A DNA stretch of 64,000 nucleotides from Paenibacillus sp. CF384 (GCF_900106745.1 NZ_FNNV01000002.1:334369-398368); one strand, 5' to 3'. Shown: positions 45,407 through 54,733, numbered from the stretch's first letter. Notes: a model not told the origin generated them from the letters alone. Translations and numbers: made by a program.

Positions 45407-45461
45407 AAAGAAACATACCCAACCATACTGTCATGGGAGTTCAGCTTAAACGGTACCCCAC

Positions 45462-45675
45462 TCAAATGCTGCTCGAGCGAGTGCATCATTGTTGCAGGAA
45501 CTGCAACATTTTCTCTCTCGAGAGGGTACTGAAGTAGATATTGTTGCAGAAAATGCAACATTTCTAAGCAAATATGCCCCATATTAGCTGATTGCTCCGA
45601 AAATGTTGCACTTTGCGCAACATTTGCTTATGTCGAGCTTATATTACGTTCAAATGCTGCCTTTTTTGCAACACT
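45462..45675. repeat. Array of TGTTGCA inverted repeats
   Basis: Hairpins with arms TGTTGCA/TGCAACA at 45490-45508 and 45542-45560 and ATGTTGC/GCAACAT at 45603-45623, plus an imperfect one at 45655-45673 and a degenerate one near 45466-45486. They are spaced about 52-61 bases. This fills the 358-base gap 45407-45764 together with a terminator. No gene is visible in it. Confidence 0.75.
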
Positions 45676-45710
45676 TTTTATCACCCTAAAATAGTTTCAC
45701 AATCTGGGAC

Positions 45711-45757
45711 AAAAAAAGACCTCAACCCCGTCAGCGAACGAACGGAATTGAGGTCTT
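45711..45757 (-). terminator. Terminator after prfC
   Basis: AAGACCTCAA pairs with TTGAGGTCTT and an inner CCGT/ACGG stem adds stability; seven T residues follow on the minus strand. Confidence 0.85.
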
Positions 45758-45764
45758 CATTTCA

Positions 45765-47351
45765 TTAAGGAGCCATCTCCAAGAACTTGGAGGTTGGGTT
45801 CTTATCCATTGCGGTACGCATTGCATATTCGTTCTCGAACAAGGCTACGTAGTTGTCTTTCTTATCCTTCACCAGCGTGGAATTAATCCGGTACTTGGAA
45901 GGGTCAATCTTGTCATCGACAATCCAGCGGGCAAACTGGAACTGCATCCGGTGCAGCTGAATGTCGACGCCGTATTCCGAACGCATCCGATGCTCGAACA
46001 CCTCGAATTGCAGCTGTCCGACAACGCCTAGAATGGTTTCATCAAAGTTGCCTGTGGAATGGAACACTTGAATCGTTCCTTCTTCCGTCAGCTGATCGAT
46101 ACCCTTCTGGTATTGCTTATGCTTAAGTGCGTTCTTCACGGTAACTTTCGCAAACAGCTCCGGCGAGAAGGTTGGCAGCTCATCGAATACGACGTCCCCG
46201 CCTTGTGAGAGAGAATCGCCGATTCGGAAGATACCCGGATCGAACAACCCGATAATATCACCCGGATACGCATTTTCGACGATATCCCGATCCTGCGCCA
46301 GAAATTGCTGCGGTTGTGCAAGCTTGATATCCTTGCCGTTACGCACATGGCGAACACTCATGCCCCGCTCGAAACGGCCGGAGCAAATGCGTAGAAACGC
46401 AATCCGGTCGCGGTGAGCCGGGTTCATATTCGCTTGGATTTTGAAGACATAACCTGTGAACTTCTCGCTAATCGGATCGACTGGACCGCTTGTGCTCTGA
46501 CGCGGTGTCGGCGAAGGAGCAAGCTCCAGGAAGTTCTCCAGAAACGTCTGTACGCCGAAGTTGTTAACCGCACTTCCGAAGAATAGCGGTGTCAATTCTC
46601 CTGCACGTACTTTATCGTAATCGAACTGATCCCCCGCTACATCAAGCAGCTCTAGATCTTGAATCAACTGTTCCGTCAAGAAGTCGCCCGCCATCTCGCG
46701 GATATGAGGATCGTTATAATCCTTCACCTTCACGACTTCAATCGTGGAATGATCGTTGCCTTGGAACAGCTCCACTTGGTTCTTCATCCGGTCGTAGACG
46801 CCGCAGAGCTCGCGTCCCATGCCGATCGGCCAGTTCATCGGAACCGCCCGAATACCAAGCACGCGCTCAAGCTCTTCCATTAATTCAAATGGACTTTGCC
46901 CTTCGCGGTCGAGCTTGTTAATGAAGGTGAAGATCGGAATACCGCGCTTGCTGCACACTTGGAACAGCTTAATCGTCTGTGCCTCGACGCCTTTCGCGAC
47001 GTCGATAAGCATGACGGCGCTGTCGGCAGCAGTCAGCGTACGGTACGTATCTTCACTGAAATCTTGGTGACCCGGTGTATCGAGAATGTTAACGCGATGA
47101 CCGCTATAGTCGAACTGCATCACGGAAGACGTAACGGAGATCCCCCGCTGCTTCTCGATTTCCATCCAGTCGCTCGTCGCATGGCGGCTTGCTTTACGCG
47201 CTTTAACCGTACCGGCTTCACGAATGGCACCCCCGAATAGAAGGAGCTTCTCCGTTAGTGTCGTTTTTCCCGCATCCGGGTGAGAGATGATGGCGAATGT
47301 ACGCCTTTTCTCTACTTCTTGTTTAATCTCATCGGTCATTGTTTTACTCAT
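45765..47351 (-). CDS. prfC: Peptide chain release factor 3
   Basis: 528 residues, the usual RF3 length. GTPase motifs G1 SHPDAGKTTL, G3 DTPGHQDF and G4 NKLD are near residues 23, 90 and 145; domains II and III follow. RF3 is a translational GTPase that removes RF1/RF2 from the ribosome after peptide release. It lies 18 bases behind the cyclase gene and may be co-transcribed with it and zwf. Confidence 0.96.
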   Translation of the reverse strand: MSKTMTDEIKQEVEKRRTFAIISHPDAGKTTLTEKLLLFGGAIREAGTVKARKASRHATSDWMEIEKQRGISVTSSVMQFDYSGHRVNILDTPGHQDFSEDTYRTLTAADSAVMLIDVAKGVEAQTIKLFQVCSKRGIPIFTFINKLDREGQSPFELMEELERVLGIRAVPMNWPIGMGRELCGVYDRMKNQVELFQGNDHSTIEVVKVKDYNDPHIREMAGDFLTEQLIQDLELLDVAGDQFDYDKVRAGELTPLFFGSAVNNFGVQTFLENFLELAPSPTPRQSTSGPVDPISEKFTGYVFKIQANMNPAHRDRIAFLRICSGRFERGMSVRHVRNGKDIKLAQPQQFLAQDRDIVENAYPGDIIGLFDPGIFRIGDSLSQGGDVVFDELPTFSPELFAKVTVKNALKHKQYQKGIDQLTEEGTIQVFHSTGNFDETILGVVGQLQFEVFEHRMRSEYGVDIQLHRMQFQFARWIVDDKIDPSKYRINSTLVKDKKDNYVALFENEYAMRTAMDKNPTSKFLEMAP

Positions 47352-47369
47352 GATAGTTCCCTTCGTCCT

Positions 47370-47999
47370 TTACATGCCGCCAATCAAGAAAGCCCGGGCA
47401 GGAGCTGCGTCCAGCCCCGTAAGCTTAAGCGGCGCAATGGCCATAAAATAGGTGCCGGGAGCGACATCCTTCAGACGCAATCCTTCGACAATAATAACAT
47501 TATTGCGAAGCAGAGAGCGGTGCGTCGGATATTCCGGCTGTGCGCGCTCGATGCCGAGTGCATCCGTACCCAAACCGCGGATACCGAGCTCAACTAAATA
47601 CCGAGCGCCGTCTTCACGCAGGAAGACAAAGTTGAAATCAAATGCTTCCGAGAACGAGTTGCGGGTCTTGAACAAAACCCACTCATTACGCTGCAGGTGA
47701 AGCGGCTCCAAGTCTGCACGTGTGATGCATGCCTCGCAGTGCGTCAAGTCGACAACGCGCGCATGGCCAATGAGCTGCTCCAGACCGATCGTTTCAATCG
47801 CCTCGCCATCTTTCAGCATATGCAGAGGGGCATCTACATGCGTACCGCTGTGAACATTCATATCAAGACGGGATTCGTATACAGCCTGCCCGTTATCATG
47901 GTTGGACACATTCGTGATGATCGGCAAGTTCGATGCTTTATCATTAAACACTTGCATCGATGGCTCGACGGTCATCGAAATATCGTAAATTTTAAACAT
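47370..47999 (-). CDS. Cyclase family protein (kynurenine formamidase-like metal hydrolase)
   Basis: About 209 residues from ATG 47999, nine bases behind AGGAG; TTG 48005 is also in frame. The diagnostic metal-binding motif HSGTHVDAPLHM is near residue 51, with a further conserved D-L-T-H segment. Members hydrolyse N-formylkynurenine or isatin-like amides; others have unknown substrates. No tryptophan-degradation genes are near, so the substrate cannot be inferred. Confidence 0.87.
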   Translation of the reverse strand: MFKIYDISMTVEPSMQVFNDKASNLPIITNVSNHDNGQAVYESRLDMNVHSGTHVDAPLHMLKDGEAIETIGLEQLIGHARVVDLTHCEACITRADLEPLHLQRNEWVLFKTRNSFSEAFDFNFVFLREDGARYLVELGIRGLGTDALGIERAQPEYPTHRSLLRNNVIIVEGLRLKDVAPGTYFMAIAPLKLTGLDAAPARAFLIGGM

Positions 48000-48031
48000 G
48001 GTCAACGTCTCCTATACCGCCTTGCATGCAA

Positions 48032-49615
48032 TCACTTCGGTCCGCCAGAGATCCAGATCACGTTATCCTCAGCTTGCCCGTTCACCGGCCACCAATGGAA
48101 GCCATCTTGAGCAAGGAGTTCGTCCGTGCTTGCCGGCCCCCATGAACCTGCAGGGTAAAGCTGAAGGTCGGAGCTGTTTTCGCGCCATGCATCTGCGATC
48201 CGATCCACGAAGGACCACGCCTGCGCAACCTCATCCCAACGAGTGAAGTAGGTGGATTCGCCGCGAGCCGCATCATAGATAAGGCGCTCGTAAGCTTCCG
48301 GCGTATTGATGCCGATCATGCAGCTTTGGCAGAATTCCATCGAAACCGGCTGTACGACGTTGTCGACGCCGGGCTTCTTGGCGTTGATCTTAATATAAAT
48401 GCCTTCCATCGGATTCACGCGGATGACAAGTAAGTTTGGTGCCAGATCATGACGGCGCGCGAACAGAATATTGTCCGGCACGTTCTTGAATTCGATCACA
48501 ACCTCAGTTGTTTTCACCGGAAGGCGTTTGCCCGTACGAATATAGAACGGAACACCTGCCCAGCGGAAGTTATCGAGGTACACACGAGCTGCCATATACG
48601 TCTCGGTTGTCGACTCCGGATTAACGGAATCCTCTTGGCGATAGCCGCTAAGCGGTTTGTCTTTCGCCGAACCTTCCGCATATTGCCCGCGAATGACATG
48701 CTGATTCACTTCGCTTGCCGATGTGAATGGACGCAGCGAACGCAAAGCTTTGACCTTCTCATCGCGGATATCCTCCGGATGCAGCCTGCTTGGCGGCTCC
48801 ATTGCAATCATCGCAAGCATTTGCATCATATGGTTCTGAACCATATCACGAAGTGCGCCTGACTTATCGTAATAACCGCCGCGCTCTTCCACGCCTACGG
48901 TTTCGGATAGCGTGATTTGGACATTAGCGATATGTTTATTGTTCCACAATGGCTCAAAAAATGCGTTCGAGAAACGAAGCACCTCAATGTTTTGCACCAT
49001 TTCCTTGCCCAAGTAGTGATCGATCCGGTAGATCTCCTCTTCCTTGAACACTTGGCTAAGCTGACTGTTGAGCTTGCGCGCGGATTCGAGATCATAACCG
49101 AACGGCTTCTCGATAACAAGCCGGTTCCAGCCTGACGATTCCAGCAGACCGCCGTCACGCAGGTTGAAGGAAACCGGTCCGAACAAATTCGGTGCCAGCG
49201 CCAAATAGAACAATCGGTTGCCCGGGATTTTGAACTTCTCATCCAGCCCTTGCGATAAGCGGGCCAGCTCCCGGAATCCATCTACATTATTAATGTCGAG
49301 GGACATGTATACAAAATGCTCGGCGAACCGGTTCCATAGCTCGGCATCATCCGATTTGTAACGCGAAAACTCGCTGATCGATTCGTACACGTCAGCTCTG
49401 AACTGCTCATTCGTCCGCGGTCTGCGGGCAAGTCCTACTACGGCGAAATCCTCGGCCAGCTTGCCTTCTTTATATAAGCTGAATAGCGCAGGAAATAGTT
49501 TCCTACGCGCCAAGTCTCCTGTAGCTCCGAATAAATAATAAACCGCACCCTCTGCGGCAACTGATTCATGTTTGCTCACTTCGGTCATTTCCCTCATTCT
49601 CTTATGTATTTTCAT
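48032..49615 (-). CDS. zwf: Glucose-6-phosphate 1-dehydrogenase
   Basis: 527 residues. NADP-binding GATGDLARRKLFPAL near residue 30, active-site RIDHYLGKEMVQN near residue 200, and the C-terminal DEVAQAWSFVD region. It oxidises glucose 6-phosphate to 6-phosphogluconolactone, the first step of the oxidative pentose phosphate route. Several starts are possible between 49615 and 49588. It is followed 32 bases later by the cyclase gene. Confidence 0.96.
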   Translation of the reverse strand: MKIHKRMREMTEVSKHESVAAEGAVYYLFGATGDLARRKLFPALFSLYKEGKLAEDFAVVGLARRPRTNEQFRADVYESISEFSRYKSDDAELWNRFAEHFVYMSLDINNVDGFRELARLSQGLDEKFKIPGNRLFYLALAPNLFGPVSFNLRDGGLLESSGWNRLVIEKPFGYDLESARKLNSQLSQVFKEEEIYRIDHYLGKEMVQNIEVLRFSNAFFEPLWNNKHIANVQITLSETVGVEERGGYYDKSGALRDMVQNHMMQMLAMIAMEPPSRLHPEDIRDEKVKALRSLRPFTSASEVNQHVIRGQYAEGSAKDKPLSGYRQEDSVNPESTTETYMAARVYLDNFRWAGVPFYIRTGKRLPVKTTEVVIEFKNVPDNILFARRHDLAPNLLVIRVNPMEGIYIKINAKKPGVDNVVQPVSMEFCQSCMIGINTPEAYERLIYDAARGESTYFTRWDEVAQAWSFVDRIADAWRENSSDLQLYPAGSWGPASTDELLAQDGFHWWPVNGQAEDNVIWISGGPK

Positions 49616-49711
49616 ACAACGATTGGTAAGATCATGTTATGTAGTTTAGCATATTGAGACCATAGATGCTATTCATGCCATCATAAAAAAAACCAATCGG
49701 TTCTCAAACTT

Positions 49712-50515
49712 CTAGTTATTCGGCAATGAATAATCTCCAGTAATTAAAGGCACTCCGACGATTAATTCCCCTTCTTCTCCCGCTGATGCAGAAGATTCGG
49801 CCAACTGTAGATTCACTTTCGCGGACCCGCTTCGCACGCTGCTTTGTAACGCTTCACTGTAATACGTGATGCTTTCAGTATGTCCGTCGTTATACGACTC
49901 CATCTCCTTGGCTGCCGCTGTTGCTGCAATTCGCGCAGCACCACCTTCTCGAATCGGTATACCGCGAACCGTAAATCCGCCTTGAATATCAAGTCCCTCC
50001 GCCGACTGCTCCACATTGCCGATCATCTCATCCATTGAAGTCCGGCTCGTCCCTACAGCCGCATCCAGCAGCAGTACAAGCTCATACGGCTTATCGGCAG
50101 ACGATTCGTCTATGCCAGGTTTGGTATGAATCCATAACTTCATATGTCCCGCTTCATTAGAAGCCATGACATCGACAGGTTCATTCCCATCCAAGCTCGC
50201 AGCCAATTGAAAACCAAGCGAAGCCGCCAAACGCTCCGCTCCCTTTCGATCGGAAGAACTGTCCCAGCGGAACGTCCAGTGTGCCTGCTCCGCTCCTCCT
50301 TCGAATTCACCGCCGCTCCACGCCCAAACTTGCTCAAAATCATGCCGGAGCCGCTCACGTCCAGAGGTTGGAGCTTCTTTGTCATTGGCATAATACGCGC
50401 CCCAGAGCCCGGCAGCCAGCAGCACGAGCAGGGCGGTCAGAACGCCCCACTTCGGGGTGCGCTTGGGACGCCGCAAGCTTGGGACGATGTTGTCCTCGGA
50501 ATGGGAAACGACCAT
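49712..50515 (-). CDS. ywmB: YwmB-family membrane-anchored protein
   Basis: 267 residues behind GAGGAGTG. One membrane segment near residues 23-43, then an extracytoplasmic domain. The C-terminus, with S-I-T-Y-Y-S-E, K-V-N-L-Q-L-A and GVPLITGDY, matches the YwmB family of Bacillales, whose role is unknown. The protein is Ala/Glu/Ser-rich. A short stem AACC-GATT-GGTT with eight T residues follows the gene at about 49686-49705. Confidence 0.7.
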   Translation of the reverse strand: MVVSHSEDNIVPSLRRPKRTPKWGVLTALLVLLAAGLWGAYYANDKEAPTSGRERLRHDFEQVWAWSGGEFEGGAEQAHWTFRWDSSSDRKGAERLAASLGFQLAASLDGNEPVDVMASNEAGHMKLWIHTKPGIDESSADKPYELVLLLDAAVGTSRTSMDEMIGNVEQSAEGLDIQGGFTVRGIPIREGGAARIAATAAAKEMESYNDGHTESITYYSEALQSSVRSGSAKVNLQLAESSASAGEEGELIVGVPLITGDYSLPNN

Positions 50516-50609
50516 ATCATTTCACTCCTCGTTAGGTAAATAACCATACGCTTATGCCTGTAGGTGAATAGACTGTATCCAAGAACCCAGGGGGAGGTAT
50601 CAACTACAA

Positions 50610-51014
50610 GTGGATCAAATTTACCCGCTCCATGAGGATCATATAAAGAACTTTTGCGGCATGGCCGTTTGCGCCGTTACGCATGATGGTCAACGACATT
50701 ACGGAATTCTTAGTCGTTGTCATGGCGGCAAGCTGATGTTCAATGAACAAGCAGGCGCTCTAAAGCATGTCAGCTCGCAAGCACAACCGCCTGAGCAGAG
50801 CAAAGTGACGAATTCGAAGGTAAAAAGCAAGAAAGGCAGCAAAAAAGCGGTAACGGAAGCTAAACCGAAGGAAGCCGCGCAAACGCAGGCTTACTATCCG
50901 TATGATCCGTATTATGGCGATCCCTACTATGGCTACGGTTATGGCTACTCGCCATTCGGAGCGGCATTCGCCATTGATTTGGCGTCCCTTGCTTTCCTTT
51001 TTCTACTCCTATAA
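50610..51014 (+). CDS. Hypothetical protein with Tyr/Gly-rich repeats and C-terminal hydrophobic segment
   Basis: 134 residues from GTG 50610, 12 bases behind GGGGGAGG. Three parts: residues 1-50 with an H-E-D-H, F-C-G and THDGQRHYGILSRCHGGKL pattern that recalls a small beta-barrel; a Lys/Ser/Ala-rich linker with K-K-G-S-K-K; and a Tyr-Pro-Gly-Asp repeat (DPYYGDPYYGYGYGYSPFG) ending in a hydrophobic LASLAFLFLLL. I know similar short Paenibacillus proteins but no function. Tyr-rich repeats are common in spore-coat proteins, so a spore role is conceivable. Confidence 0.75.
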   Translation: MDQIYPLHEDHIKNFCGMAVCAVTHDGQRHYGILSRCHGGKLMFNEQAGALKHVSSQAQPPEQSKVTNSKVKSKKGSKKAVTEAKPKEAAQTQAYYPYDPYYGDPYYGYGYGYSPFGAAFAIDLASLAFLFLLL

Positions 51015-51192
51015 CGTTGGCCGTCAAAGCCCGAAGCCTGGTGTGGTATGCTGCGAGGTAAGGGCTTTTTGTCTGCCGACAGCTTGTCCGATAGGAGCGA
51101 AAATATCTTTGCTGAAGACCGCTAACAATCATCGACAAATTGGAAATATTTATTTAAAATAAACGTATCAGACATGATCGGAGGGCATTAAT

Positions 51193-52515
51193 ATGGTTAT
51201 GCCGTATGCTATACCCGCTGTATTCGGAACCGTGCGCAGGACGCAAGAGCCCATCATTCCTGTAGAACGGTATGCGCTGTACCCGAATTTCAATTCATGG
51301 CCCTTCGCACGTCAACAACAGAAGGCTCCGGCCGGTTCTGGAAATTTGCTCGGATCGATTGGCAGCTTCGGTATGCCAAGACAAGCTCAAGATACGTTGA
51401 AGGCTGCAGCAGGAAGCTCAGCTGCATGGCTGGCTCAAGGAAACAAGCTTAAAGCGGCTGTCACGGACATGATGCTGAAGGATAAGACTGCTTTTGGCAA
51501 TCGAATTGTGGCGGTATCGAACAGCGTGGATAACGGTAAAGTGGCGGGCCATGCGGCTTTCGGTGCAGAACGCACCTCTTATGATATTCAAGTTGTTTCC
51601 GTGGCGCAGGCTCAGAAGAACATAAGCTTCGACTTAACCAAGAATGCCCCTTCCATCATGAGTGCAGGCACACATACCTTCACCATCCAAGCAGGGAACG
51701 AAGTGAAAACCTACACTGCTTTCATTAAGCCCGGAGAGACGAATGACAACGCGCTCGGCAAGCTTCGCGATACCATCAACAGTGTCAAGCTCGGGGTGAC
51801 CGCTTTCGTACGGGAGGATCGGACAACCGGTACCGTGAAACTGGAGCTTGCCTCGGATCACACCGGTAAGAAGTCTTCTTTTGAGATTAAAGATCTGCAA
51901 GGAGATCTGGTTGCAGCCAGCGGGATTGGACGTACGGCTGTGAATGCAGCAGACGCAAGGTATCGGATAAATGGTGAATCTTACATTGATTCGTCGTCGA
52001 ATGACATTTCCCTGCAACAAGGGAAAGTAACCGTATCGCTCGCGAAGCTGGATGCCCCGGCAGATTTCACAATCTTCGTGGAGCATGACGTAGAAGCGGT
52101 TGCCAAGCAGCTCAGCGGAATTGTCGATGAGATCAATACCCTTCAATCCATCTATGAAGATGCGTCAGGCTACTTAAACCCGATGCTGCGGAACCGTATC
52201 GAAGATGCTGTTCAGAGCTCCGGCGCTGACGTTATCGGCTTATCCCGTAATGGTGATGGCCGTTTAAAGCTGGATCAGGAGAAGCTCGAGACCGCGATGC
52301 AGGCGAAGCCCGATGAGGTGAAACGGCTCCTATCGGGCAGAAGCAGCCTAACCTCACGCTTGAAAGAAGCGCTTGATCGATTTACGGGACTACCGACCGA
52401 AGCCTTGATTAGTTCGAAGGCCGGCGGGTTTCAGTCTTTTACGCTCTACGGCGCTTCATCGAAGTCGTACCTGCAGCTGCCGCTTGGCGGACTGTACGTG
52501 AACTCGTTTATGTAA
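51193..52515 (+). CDS. Orphan flagellar cap (FliD)-like protein
   Basis: 440 residues, start eight bases behind GGAGGG. The middle and C-terminal parts match FliD: YDIQVVSVAQAQKN (residues about 135-148), a D2/D3-like beta region, and the C-terminal FliD domain with YLNPMLRNRIEDAV and LKLDQEKLETAMQAKPDEVKRLL, shown in part by LDQEKLETAM. The first 80 residues are atypical: no normal FliD D0 helix but a Pro/Tyr-rich N-terminus. No flagellar genes are near. It could be a diverged cap, an alternative filament cap or a secreted surface protein. Confidence 0.7.
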   Translation: MVMPYAIPAVFGTVRRTQEPIIPVERYALYPNFNSWPFARQQQKAPAGSGNLLGSIGSFGMPRQAQDTLKAAAGSSAAWLAQGNKLKAAVTDMMLKDKTAFGNRIVAVSNSVDNGKVAGHAAFGAERTSYDIQVVSVAQAQKNISFDLTKNAPSIMSAGTHTFTIQAGNEVKTYTAFIKPGETNDNALGKLRDTINSVKLGVTAFVREDRTTGTVKLELASDHTGKKSSFEIKDLQGDLVAASGIGRTAVNAADARYRINGESYIDSSSNDISLQQGKVTVSLAKLDAPADFTIFVEHDVEAVAKQLSGIVDEINTLQSIYEDASGYLNPMLRNRIEDAVQSSGADVIGLSRNGDGRLKLDQEKLETAMQAKPDEVKRLLSGRSSLTSRLKEALDRFTGLPTEALISSKAGGFQSFTLYGASSKSYLQLPLGGLYVNSFM

Positions 52516-52521
52516 AATAGT

Positions 52522-52575
52522 AAACCCGCCGGTTGGAGCCGACTTTGATGTCGCGGCTTCAACAAGGCGGGTTTT
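52522..52575. terminator. Bidirectional terminator between FliD-like gene and moeA
   Basis: AAACCCGCC pairs with GGCGGGTTT; an inner stem GTTGGAGCCG/CGGCTTCAAC extends it. T-tract on the plus side and A/T on the other. It serves the converging genes. Confidence 0.85.
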
Positions 52576-52612
52576 GTTAGTTGTGGAGGAGAAAGGCGAT
52601 GAAGTCGTCTGC

Positions 52613-53956
52613 CTAGAGTAGAATGATGTCGACGATGGTATCGGCCGCTGCTCCTTCCGGACTCGCCTTCAGACGAATGAGTCCGTCGGCATCCGGGATG
52701 GAGGCCATCATGCTCGATTTGCTGAAAGCGAGCGGATCTGCGAAGAGCATCCCATCACGGGAGATTAGCCGCGTGCGCACGAAGCGCTCGTGCGGGCTGC
52801 CTTTGTCAAAAGGAGACGCTAGCTTGGCCGTTACCTGCTTCGGCAGCGATTCATTAACGCCCGCTCCCTGCAGGCGCTGTATCGCCGGCTTGGCGAACAG
52901 CTCAAAGCCGACGAAGCACGCGCCGGGATTGCCCGACAGCGCAAGCAGCAGCTTGCCCTCCATGAGGGCTGCCGAGGTCGGACTGCCGGGCCGCATGGCC
53001 ACTTTGTTGAACAGCAGCCGCGATGCCTGCGGAAGCTTGGCCTCTATAGGGGCAGGCGAATCCACAGCTGGGAACGCTGGCGATTCGGCCGCTCCGTCGC
53101 TTGGTTCTAAACCGCGAAGCAGGCTCGCGATGACATCATAATCCCCAACCGACACGCCGCCGGTGGTGATGATGAGTTCACTCTGCGCCAGCGCTTCTGC
53201 AATCGCGCGAGCCGTAGCTTCCGGCTCGTCCGGCACGCGGCGCAGCACCAGCGCTTCGCCGCCGCATTGTTCCACCAATGCGGCGACCATCGCGCTGTTG
53301 CTGTCGCGGATGCAGCCCGGCGCGAGCGCTGCCTCAACCGGCAGCAGCTCTGCGCCGGTTGCCAGTACCGCGACGCGCGGGCGCGCATACACCGGCACGT
53401 CGGCGTAGCCAAACGTGCCGAGCAGCGCGACGTGGCCCGGCCGCAGCCGCGTGCCGGGCTCCGCAATCACGCTGCCGCAGCGAAACTCCTCGCCGCGGGG
53501 CGCGATGTTCTGCCCGGGCTCGGCGGCGCGTTTCACGTGCACCGCCGGCAGCCCGTCAACGAGGGCGTCCGCCGTCTGCTCCAGCATGACGACGGCATCC
53601 GCCCCCAAGGGCACCGGTCCGCCCGTCATAATGCGGACGGCCGTCCCCGGTGCAACAGCCGCCGAGGCGAGCTCGCCCGCGGCAACTGAACTGACAACGC
53701 GCAGCGTCGCCGGTGTACTCGGCGACGCCAGCGTCGTATCCGCGCTGCGGACGGCGAAGCCGTCCAGTCCGGATCGCGCAAAAGGCGGCCAGTCCGTCGT
53801 CGCCGTAATCGCCTCCGCTAGCCGCCGACCCGCGGCTTGCCGCAGCGGTACAAGCTCTCGCCGCCCCGGTACAGCCGCCTCAAGCACGAGCCGCATTGCT
53901 TCCTCTACTTTGACTGCGCGTCTACGATAACGCGCCTCTCCCTGCGGCTGCTTCAC
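52613..53956 (-). CDS. moeA: Molybdopterin molybdenumtransferase
   Basis: About 447 residues from GTG 53956, eight bases behind GGAGGAG; the frame is open to 54103, but that extension is made of a simple repeat. Motifs: PPFARSGLDGFAVRS near residue 60, the MPT-binding segment ITTGGVSVGDYD near 265, and LALSGNPGACFVGFELF near 350. MoeA inserts molybdate into molybdopterin. The DNA is clearly more GC-rich than neighbouring genes. It is divergent from mobB. Confidence 0.94.
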   Translation of the reverse strand: MKQPQGEARYRRRAVKVEEAMRLVLEAAVPGRRELVPLRQAAGRRLAEAITATTDWPPFARSGLDGFAVRSADTTLASPSTPATLRVVSSVAAGELASAAVAPGTAVRIMTGGPVPLGADAVVMLEQTADALVDGLPAVHVKRAAEPGQNIAPRGEEFRCGSVIAEPGTRLRPGHVALLGTFGYADVPVYARPRVAVLATGAELLPVEAALAPGCIRDSNSAMVAALVEQCGGEALVLRRVPDEPEATARAIAEALAQSELIITTGGVSVGDYDVIASLLRGLEPSDGAAESPAFPAVDSPAPIEAKLPQASRLLFNKVAMRPGSPTSAALMEGKLLLALSGNPGACFVGFELFAKPAIQRLQGAGVNESLPKQVTAKLASPFDKGSPHERFVRTRLISRDGMLFADPLAFSKSSMMASIPDADGLIRLKASPEGAAADTIVDIILL

Positions 53957-54017
53957 GTATGCTTCTCCTCCACTCAATCTCTCTATATCGTCTTGTTTAT
54001 CTCTAGCAATGGATTTG

Positions 54018-54096
54018 TCCTGTTCTGTCTGTCCTGTCCTGTTCTCTATGTTCTGTCTGTCCTGTTCTGTCTGTTCTGTTCTGTCCTGTCCTGTCT
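54018..54096. repeat. Pentanucleotide-like simple repeat between moeA and mobB
   Basis: About 80 bases made of TGTCC, TGTTC and TGTCT units on the plus strand. It lies between the moeA and mobB starts, so it could change promoter spacing by slippage. It also creates long false open frames in both directions. Confidence 0.8.
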
Positions 54097-54217
54097 CCAC
54101 CACTCTCTTATCCCACCATTGTATCAGAATGTGGCAAATCCGCGATACGCTTATGCTATACTCGAATCAACTTATACACGTCGCTGGATGTCCAATCCGA
54201 AACAAGGAGCAACTCTC

Positions 54218-54733
54218 ATGACCTCTCATTCCGATACGCCTAGCCGTTCCGTCCCATTCGTCCTCCAAGTCGTCGGCTACAAAAACAGCGGCAAAACCAC
54301 CATGATCACCGCGCTCACGAAGCTGTTCAAACAAGCAGGCTGCACCGTGGGTACCGCTAAGCATGACGCCCACGATTTCACGATGGATACACCGGGAACG
54401 GATACATGGCGGCATCAAGAATCCGGCGCAGACATTACCGCGATCAGTTCTTCTTCCCGCAGTGCCGTCATCAGCGCGCGCCCAGAGCCGCTTTCCGCCC
54501 TGCTTACCCATATGCAGCATGTGGATATCGTGCTTGTCGAAGGCTTTAAGCAGGAGCATTATCCCAAGCTGATCCTTCTCCGCTCACCGGAGGACGAGTC
54601 CTTGCTTTCACTGACGAATCCCATTATGACGGCAGTCTGGCCACAGGCCAAAGCTCTCTCATTACCCTCAATCCCACACTACGATATTAACGATATCCCG
54701 GCCATTTATAATCATCTGCTCACCCTCCTCTAA
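54218..54733 (+). CDS. mobB: Molybdopterin-guanine dinucleotide biosynthesis protein B
   Basis: 171 residues from ATG 54218, eight bases behind AAGGAG. Walker A motif GYKNSGKTTMIT near residue 20, then TAKHDAHDF and DTWRHQESGAD, and VLVEGFKQEHYPKL near residue 105, all typical of MobB. It binds GTP and supports attachment of GMP to the molybdenum cofactor. Divergent from moeA, so this is a small cofactor-maturation pair. Confidence 0.93.
   Translation: MTSHSDTPSRSVPFVLQVVGYKNSGKTTMITALTKLFKQAGCTVGTAKHDAHDFTMDTPGTDTWRHQESGADITAISSSSRSAVISARPEPLSALLTHMQHVDIVLVEGFKQEHYPKLILLRSPEDESLLSLTNPIMTAVWPQAKALSLPSIPHYDINDIPAIYNHLLTLL

Noticed and set aside
45462..45675. CRISPR array
   Set aside because: Units are short palindromes with variable loops and related spacers, and there are no cas genes.
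53837..54217. N-terminal extension of mobB and, on the other strand, of moeA through the simple repeat
   Set aside because: Both extensions consist of repeat-encoded low-complexity residues; proper ribosome sites and starts exist at 54218 and 53956.
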